Part shown: positions 6,260-9,935 of the stretch, in pieces | Layout of the letters: each line of letters opens with the position of its first letter | Position numbering within the stretch: position 1 is the stretch's first letter | From: Candidatus Krumholzibacteriia bacterium | Lineage (GTDB): Bacteria > Krumholzibacteriota > Krumholzibacteriia > LZORAL124-64-63 | Assembly: GCA_030590265.1 (NCBI GenBank) | Contig: JAUUYW010000097.1 | Location: forward strand, 1-9,935 | Direction of reading: 5' to 3' | Length of the DNA: 9,935 bases | Notes under the pieces: generated by a model | What the model saw: the letters and a program-made list of their open reading frames with translations, nothing else | What the model was told of the DNA's origin: nothing | The model's database searches: none | Made by a program: the position numbers and the translations under genes

Positions 6260-6277
6260 GTTCCCGCTGGCGGGAAC
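6260..6277. terminator. Hairpin between convergent genes (weak terminator candidate)
   Basis: GTTCCCGC and GCGGGAAC form an 8-bp perfect inverted repeat with a 2-nt centre, effectively a 7-bp stem with a CTGG loop. It sits in the 56-bp gap between the ABC exporter stop and the convergent secreted-protein stop. Only TTCT follows on the plus strand, so intrinsic termination would be weak. Confidence 0.4.
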
Positions 6278-6296
6278 TTCTGCCATGGGTATGTGG

Positions 6297-7022
6297 TCAA
6301 TCATAACCGGCTTTTCCAATTGCTGCTTCAATCATATCCAACCACTGTATTTGACTCTCCGGGTACAAAAGACCTCTGCAGAGGATTTTTGATTTTCCTG
6401 TAATTCTGAGGGAAGGAATATTCCCTCTGGTGATGGAAAAAAGAACTTCTCCCTCCGGTCCTGAAACCCTTAGAACATGGCGGTGGCCAATAATGAGGCC
6501 AGACAAACGCGGTCCACGTATGGTTGAAAAGTAGGGGCTTCGCTTCAGGAGTAACTCTTGAAATAGACTTTGTTCTTCAATATTCAGCTCTACCGTTGGC
6601 AGCAAATACCTCCAATACTCTACCTGGTTCCCCCAAATATTCAAATACTCTCGTCTTGTTTCCTGCTTCTTTTTTTTGGAAATGTGATAAGGATTATCTC
6701 GATCATAACGCACCAAGATCTCAATTTTTTCGGCAGTCTCAATTATTCTCGCCACTTGGTTTGGAAGCGCTCTTACGCCGTAAAAATCCCAACATATTTG
6801 CCCAACATCTCCCCAATGCTTGGCAAATCCGCTTTCAATTGCACTTGGGCCAAAATCCTTTCCTGGTGGGTATTTGACTTGACCATACATTTCCAAAGAT
6901 TTGTGAACCCAAAGGTCCGCGGGAATGGTGCTCCGTTGGGAATCCGAGGACTGGCCAAAAACGGGTTCTCCAAATAATCCAAAGACCAAGGTGGTAAGAA
7001 GGCAAAAGTACAGTGTTCTCAT
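6297..7022 (-). CDS. Secreted or periplasmic protein of unknown function, downstream of brnTA
   Basis: I recognise no family in this 241-residue protein. It has a clear signal peptide: MRTLYFCLLTTLVFGLFGEPVFG, with probable cleavage before QSSDS. The mature part of about 218 residues is mixed: an aromatic N-terminal third (DLWVHKSLEMYGQVKYPPGKDFGPS, GQICWDFYGVRAL), a lysine run (SKKKKQETRREYL, about 115-127), then a beta-rich C-terminal third (RLSGLIIGHRHVLRVSGPEGEVLFSITRG). Two cysteines remain in the mature protein (C77 and C215). The base composition looks more AT-rich than the flanking housekeeping genes. The gene starts 30 nt after the brnA stop on the same strand, with only a loose purine-rich AGAGAAGA before the ATG, so it is probably the third gene of the brnTA transcript. 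It may be cargo of the same acquired island. Confidence 0.75.
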   Translation of the reverse strand: MRTLYFCLLTTLVFGLFGEPVFGQSSDSQRSTIPADLWVHKSLEMYGQVKYPPGKDFGPSAIESGFAKHWGDVGQICWDFYGVRALPNQVARIIETAEKIEILVRYDRDNPYHISKKKKQETRREYLNIWGNQVEYWRYLLPTVELNIEEQSLFQELLLKRSPYFSTIRGPRLSGLIIGHRHVLRVSGPEGEVLFSITRGNIPSLRITGKSKILCRGLLYPESQIQWLDMIEAAIGKAGYD

Positions 7023-7052
7023 TGGTCTTCTCTTTGCCGCGTAATATTCAGC

Positions 7053-7280
7053 TCACGAAACCTTTTGTTCAAGCATTTCAGCAATCCATATTTTGATGAT
7101 CGACTGACGGGTTACCCCCAGCCTGTTCGCCTCCCGATCAAGGGACTCAACCATCCAGGTCGGAAAGTCTACATTGACACGCCTTGGCTCTTGATTAAGC
7201 CGACGAGCTTTCGACAGATCCAAATCTGAAGTAAGATCTTCGCCGCTCTCAAATTTCTTGTCAAAATCACAGGCCTTCAT
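7053..7280 (-). CDS. brnA: BrnA-type antitoxin, ribbon-helix-helix DNA-binding protein
   Basis: This 75-residue protein would neutralise BrnT and, with it, repress the operon promoter. The N-terminal part (MKACDFDKKFESGEDLTSDLDLSKARR) is the toxin-wrapping region of BrnA proteins. The C-terminal half (RRVNVDFPTWMVESLDREANRLGVTRQSIIKIWIAEML) is a ribbon-helix-helix of CopG/MetJ type, with the strand RRVNVDFP expected to contact DNA. The start at 7280 is chosen over the ATG at 7301: an AGGAGG (7295-7290) sits 9 nt before it, and MKAxxFDxKF is the usual BrnA start. The gene overlaps the end of brnT by 14 nt, and its Shine-Dalgarno lies inside brnT, so expression is coupled. The order toxin then antitoxin is normal for this family and the reverse of most type II systems. 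Confidence 0.9.
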   Translation of the reverse strand: MKACDFDKKFESGEDLTSDLDLSKARRLNQEPRRVNVDFPTWMVESLDREANRLGVTRQSIIKIWIAEMLEQKVS

Positions 7281-7530
7281 AGATCTCAACCTCCTCTTCA
7301 CGCGAGCGCCGAACCGAGATTATTCGGACTCTGCCCTCACGATAGGTTACGACGCAAGACCAGTGCCTGCTGCCGATTTTTCCAATTACCAAAAAGCGGG
7401 GCTCGTCTGAGGTTAAGGCCGGAATTTCCAACAACATTGAATCCAGCCAGAGTTGCTGTGCCTCGACAAAATCGATACCGTGCTTCTCTTTATTGGAATT
7501 GCTTTTTACCGGATCAAACTCGAACTCCAC
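7267..7530 (-). CDS. brnT: BrnT-type ribonuclease toxin (GTG start)
   Basis: This 87-residue protein has the family signatures: FEFDPVKSNSNKEKHGIDFVEAQQLW at the N-terminus and the basic C-terminal motif RVRIISVRRSREEEVEIY. BrnT toxins have a RelE-like fold and cleave RNA to halt translation until bound by BrnA. The start is GTG at 7528-7530, giving the usual position just before FEFDP. GGAGGG (7540-7535) lies 4 nt upstream. The frame is intact and the family motifs are present, so the toxin is probably functional. It is driven by a near-consensus promoter about 30 nt upstream and overlaps brnA at its 3' end. Chromosomal TA pairs of this type are typically found on mobile or accessory segments, which fits the AT-rich surroundings. 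Confidence 0.92.
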   Translation of the reverse strand: MEFEFDPVKSNSNKEKHGIDFVEAQQLWLDSMLLEIPALTSDEPRFLVIGKIGSRHWSCVVTYREGRVRIISVRRSREEEVEIYEGL

Positions 7531-7559
7531 TTCACCCTCCGAATGTTTGAGGCATATAT

Positions 7560-7588
7560 ACTATACGCCATTTAGGTATAAATATCAA
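7560..7588 (-). promoter_or_regulatory. Sigma70 promoter of brnT-brnA
   Basis: On the minus strand TTGATA (7588-7583) is followed after exactly 17 nt by TATAGT (7565-7560). Each hexamer matches consensus at five of six positions. Transcription would start near 7553, giving a leader of about 23 nt that carries the brnT Shine-Dalgarno. The -10 overlaps the ACTATAC half of a spaced inverted repeat, a plausible site for BrnA autorepression. Confidence 0.7.
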
Positions 7589-7615
7589 ATAATTTTTATA
7601 TATTTAAAGTATAGT
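7560..7615. repeat. Spaced inverted repeat ACTATAC ... GTATAGT in the brnTA promoter region
   Basis: ACTATAC (7560-7566) and GTATAGT (7609-7615) are perfect 7-bp inverted copies separated by 42 bp of very AT-rich DNA (7571-7620 has only 6 G/C in 50). One copy covers the -10 hexamer. They may be operator half-sites for the BrnA ribbon-helix-helix protein, though chance similarity is easy in such DNA. Confidence 0.35.
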
Positions 7616-7718
7616 TTTTGTATAAAAATCCACTTTGACATCCAAAAGTCCTGGCTATCCTGATTTCCGGAAACACCCATTAACGTTATACACGGTAATG
7701 GTTTAATGTTATATCCAG

Positions 7719-8507
7719 CTAGCTTTCCTTTTTCAACCAATCCCTCTTCATCCGCTTCCAATCCCGCTGCACACAAGTCCAGGACGAAATCCCGCACCAC
7801 ACCAAACCAGGCCAACCATCCACAAACCCACCACGAAAAACGTAATCCTTAATAAAAGTAAGTGGCCCGGTAACCAGCATATGAAGCGGATTGAATTTCT
7901 TATCATCAGGATTGGCCACATCAAGGGTCGTGTAGTGGGATACCTTTTGTAAATATGGCCCGATCTCCAAAAGCGTATCATGCAGGATGGGTTCGGTCAG
8001 GCGACCAACAGAGGCGTCTGGAGTAAGAATAATTCCTTCGTGCACCAGGCTATCGGTTAGCCTGCCTTGGCTGGTTTGAAAAAGCCGCAGCACATAATTG
8101 GCAGCCAAACGGCGACTGGTCATGACTTTGCCCAGAACCCGATTGGCCCGATGAATTTCCCAACCCACCTGGTCATTCAGATGACCACCCTGGCGCAGCT
8201 CCATCAACCGAGCCCGCAGCATGGGTGAGAGCATCTCGTCGGCGTCCATCCACAGGGCCCACTGGGTGGTCACAAGATCCAGATTGGCCTGGCGGGCGCT
8301 GCCAAAATCCTTGAATTCATGGTGCCCGCACTGGACTCGCTGAAAATGTCCCAGGTTGGCTTCTCGCTCGATGACCGCCAGGGTGCCGTCAGTGCTGCCG
8401 GTGTCGAGGATGGCCAACTCGTCCACAACACCACGCATGCTTTCGAAGCAGCGCGGCAGCAGCTTTTCTTCGTTTTTGACGATCATGAATGCGGTGATGG
8501 TGCTCAT
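7719..8507 (-). CDS. Family 2 glycosyltransferase, WaaE/KdtX-like (LPS core type)
   Basis: This 262-residue cytoplasmic GT-A enzyme would transfer a sugar from a nucleotide donor, probably to LPS inner core or a related glycan. The N-terminal Rossmann-like half carries ITAFMIVKNEEKLLPRCFESM, D35 and GSTDGT (37-42), which bind the nucleotide sugar. The metal-binding DxD is D88-A-D90 (WALWMDADEML). The second half has the layout of WaaE-type enzymes: a VHEG motif (155-158), LHDTLLEIGPYLQKVSHYTTL, and the C-terminal PLTFIKDYVFRGGFVDGWPGL. No transmembrane helix is seen. The start at 8507 has no visible Shine-Dalgarno, but it places ITAFMIVKNEE right at the N-terminus as the family expects. It is divergent from the GT9 gene, consistent with a shared surface-glycan role. 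The acceptor and the sugar are not determinable here. Confidence 0.9.
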   Translation of the reverse strand: MSTITAFMIVKNEEKLLPRCFESMRGVVDELAILDTGSTDGTLAVIEREANLGHFQRVQCGHHEFKDFGSARQANLDLVTTQWALWMDADEMLSPMLRARLMELRQGGHLNDQVGWEIHRANRVLGKVMTSRRLAANYVLRLFQTSQGRLTDSLVHEGIILTPDASVGRLTEPILHDTLLEIGPYLQKVSHYTTLDVANPDDKKFNPLHMLVTGPLTFIKDYVFRGGFVDGWPGLVWCGISSWTCVQRDWKRMKRDWLKKES

Positions 8508-8569
8508 GGATGGAATGGTTGTTCATTCTGGGAGTTGAGTCAACCTTTTGCATTGGTGATCCCCAAAAA

Positions 8570-8585
8570 GTCCAGCCGGCTGGAC
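8570..8585. repeat. 16-bp perfect palindrome between divergent glycosyltransferase genes
   Basis: GTCCAGCCGGCTGGAC is fully self-complementary. It lies 63 bp from the GT2 start and 108 bp from the GT9 start. No T-run follows on either strand, so terminator function is unlikely. A shared operator is possible. The rest of the 186-bp gap holds a split dyad GTTGA-G-TCAAC (8534-8544) but no convincing sigma70 promoter. Confidence 0.6.
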
Positions 8586-8693
8586 AGATCTGGGGCGAAT
8601 AGTACGCGGCAAAAATTGGTATCCCAACTGGTCCCGAAATATTTCCCAAACAATTCCCTTGCCCCAAACCCCCAACGGCATAATCCTGACAGC

Positions 8694-9692
8694 ATGCAAA
8701 AAAGAATTCTCATCATTCGCCAGGACCGCATCGGCGACGCGGTGCTGGCCACGGCCATCCCCAGGGAAATCAAAAAGTGCTGGCCCAACAGCCACGTTGG
8801 TGTGCTGGTGCGCGGTTACACCAAACCGCTTTTCGCCCACAATCCCCACGTGGACACCATCCTCAGCGATGATCATACGCCCGATACCCGGAAACAAACC
8901 TTCTGGCCCATGGTGCGCGAGCTGCGCCGGCATCGATTCACCCATGCCTTGATGCTGTTGCCCGAGGCCCGCATCAACTACATGATGTTTTGCGCGGGTA
9001 TTCCTTTTCGGGTGGGCCACGGTATCATCCTTTTTCACGCTTTGACATTCACTGCTCCGGTGATGACCAGGAAGTTTCGCAAAGGCCGGCACGAAGGCGA
9101 GTACAGCATGGATCTGGCTCGCAGCATTGGTGTGAAAACGGAAGATGTTTCGCCTGAAATCCATCTGACGGATGAGGAAAACAACCGTGCGAAGACCAAG
9201 GCTGCCCAGTGGGGAAACAATAAAAAAGTGATTGGCCTGCACACCACCAGCGGCCAGTCGGCTCCCAACTGGTACCCAGCGGTCTGGGCCGAATTGGCCC
9301 GACTGCTGCATCAAGATGATTCGGTTCAAGTGGTGGTAACGGACAACGAGATTCCTGAAGAATTAAAAAATCTGCCTGGGGTAATTTATCCAAATGAAGG
9401 GGTGGATTTGCGTGAGGCCTTGGTCAATATTCGGGCTCTGGATTTGCTTGTTTCGGCCAGCACCGGGCCCATGCACATGGCCGCTGCCCTGAAGGTGCCG
9501 ACTCTGTCGCTGTTCTGCCCCTTGCCCGCGTGTGAACCGGCTTTGTGGGGCCCCCTCGGCAACGAGGCGCAGTTTGTTTTACCCGAAGAAGAATATTGTC
9601 GCGATCAGTGTCCCGGAGATCCTCATGTCTGTCATTTGGTGGGATCAAAACTGGTTGATCCCACCGAAGTCGCTCGCCAAATTTTGTCCTGA
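8694..9692 (+). CDS. Family 9 glycosyltransferase, ADP-heptose:LPS heptosyltransferase type
   Basis: This 332-residue GT-B enzyme matches the length of WaaC/WaaF (rfaC/rfaF). The N-terminal domain opens with MQKRILIIRQDRIGDAVLATAIPREIKK. The RQDRIGD motif, with D15 after R12-I13-G14, contains the acidic residue expected to act in catalysis. It then continues in the usual way (VGVLVRGYTKPLFAHNPHVDTIL). The donor-binding C-terminal domain carries VIGLHTTSGQSAPNWYP and the hallmark STGPMHMAAAL with PTLSLF. A late cysteine group (YCRDQCPGDPHVCHL) recalls similar clusters in several GT9 enzymes. The start at 8694 is where homology begins; the frame runs open to 8319 but that extension overlaps the antisense GT2 gene. 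No clear Shine-Dalgarno is visible. It is divergent from the GT2 gene. The role is LPS inner-core or related heptose glycan assembly; exact acceptor unknown. Confidence 0.92.
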   Translation: MQKRILIIRQDRIGDAVLATAIPREIKKCWPNSHVGVLVRGYTKPLFAHNPHVDTILSDDHTPDTRKQTFWPMVRELRRHRFTHALMLLPEARINYMMFCAGIPFRVGHGIILFHALTFTAPVMTRKFRKGRHEGEYSMDLARSIGVKTEDVSPEIHLTDEENNRAKTKAAQWGNNKKVIGLHTTSGQSAPNWYPAVWAELARLLHQDDSVQVVVTDNEIPEELKNLPGVIYPNEGVDLREALVNIRALDLLVSASTGPMHMAAALKVPTLSLFCPLPACEPALWGPLGNEAQFVLPEEEYCRDQCPGDPHVCHLVGSKLVDPTEVARQILS

Positions 9693-9935
9693 TCAGTTCT
9701 CCGGTTCATCGTAAAAATCAATCATATCCACCGGCATCACCACGGTGCTGCAGATGTTGCTCATGTGGGAAACCAAACGCTTGTAAAAGCGCAGGACCAG
9801 AACCAGGCAAACCGCGTCGTTGGTTGCCAAATCACTGGTGGTGATTTCCCGGATCATTCTTTCATACTCGCGCCCTTGGTTTTTGGCGTCCTTGATCACC
9901 TTGCCGGCATGGGCTTCATCACTTTCAGCGAAGGC
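9693..9935 (-). CDS. PhoU-like helical protein, C-terminal fragment (5' end outside window)
   Basis: The minus-strand frame is open from the window edge to a TGA at 9693-9695, giving 80 visible residues. The GTG at 9899 is within the open frame and is probably not the true start. The sequence is helical: HAGKVIKDAKNQGREYERMIREI, then NDAVCLVLVLRFYKRLVSHMSNICSTVVMPVDMIDFYDE. The block RFYKRLVSHMSNICSTVVMPVD resembles the last helices of PhoU-domain proteins, where RFYKRISSH-type motifs are common. PhoU proteins regulate phosphate uptake, or form the tail of Na/phosphate cotransporters. With only the C-terminus visible, a stand-alone regulator and a cotransporter tail cannot be told apart, and the PhoU call rests on this one motif. 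Its stop codon abuts that of the convergent GT9 gene. Confidence 0.5.
   Translation of the reverse strand, partial: AFAESDEAHAGKVIKDAKNQGREYERMIREITTSDLATNDAVCLVLVLRFYKRLVSHMSNICSTVVMPVDMIDFYDEPEN

Noticed and set aside
7281..7301. Upstream ATG (7301) as the brnA start
   Set aside because: The AGGAGG lies between it and the ATG at 7280, and BrnA proteins begin with MKAxxFDxKF.
7677..7701. CCATTA...TAATGG as a GT2 terminator or integron attC-like site
   Set aside because: The stem is only 6 bp with a 13-nt loop and no T-run, and the GTTRRRY/RYYYAAC core pattern of attC is not met.
8319..8693. N-terminal extension of the GT9 frame to 8319
   Set aside because: It overlaps the GT2 gene antisense, and the GT9 homology begins exactly at the ATG at 8694.

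Overview
The window reads as a piece of a diderm (LPS-bearing) bacterial chromosome of middling GC. It has a heptosyltransferase-type GT9 and a WaaE-like GT2, an exported HtrA protease, an MsbA-type ABC exporter and a respiratory b-type cytochrome. The ferredoxin and transposase resemble families I associate with uncultured FCB/PVC-type lineages (Krumholzibacteriota, Eisenbacteria, Verrucomicrobia). That placement rests on remembered family resemblance, not on a search.

Left part (1-2066): the 3' end of a cytochrome b gene is followed after 29 nt by a compact insertion sequence (418-1641). The IS has a single transposase gene on the minus strand and 22-bp terminal inverted repeats matching at 20 of 22 positions. 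Beyond it lies a small 4Fe-4S ferredoxin gene with a strong terminator. The IS separates two electron-transfer genes, but whether they were once one unit cannot be told.

Middle (2067-6296): a Do/HtrA serine protease with its own terminator is followed by a two-gene operon. A four-TM membrane protein of unknown function is coupled by a TGATG overlap to a half-size ABC exporter with a full set of ATPase motifs.

Right-centre (6297-7718): an AT-rich accessory island on the minus strand. A good sigma70 promoter drives an overlapping brnT-brnA toxin-antitoxin pair. An unrecognised secreted-protein gene follows 30 nt later, probably in the same transcript.

Right part (7719-9935): two divergent glycosyltransferase genes, a WaaE-like GT2 on minus and a WaaF-like GT9 on plus, flank a 186-bp gap with a 16-bp perfect palindrome. 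The GT9 stop codon abuts the stop of a convergent PhoU-like gene that runs off the window. The most interesting items are the IS (its ends, and a leader hairpin over the transposase start), the TA-linked secreted protein, and the unknown membrane protein coupled to the exporter. No tRNA, rRNA or CRISPR was seen, and no gene-free gap exceeds 300 nt.
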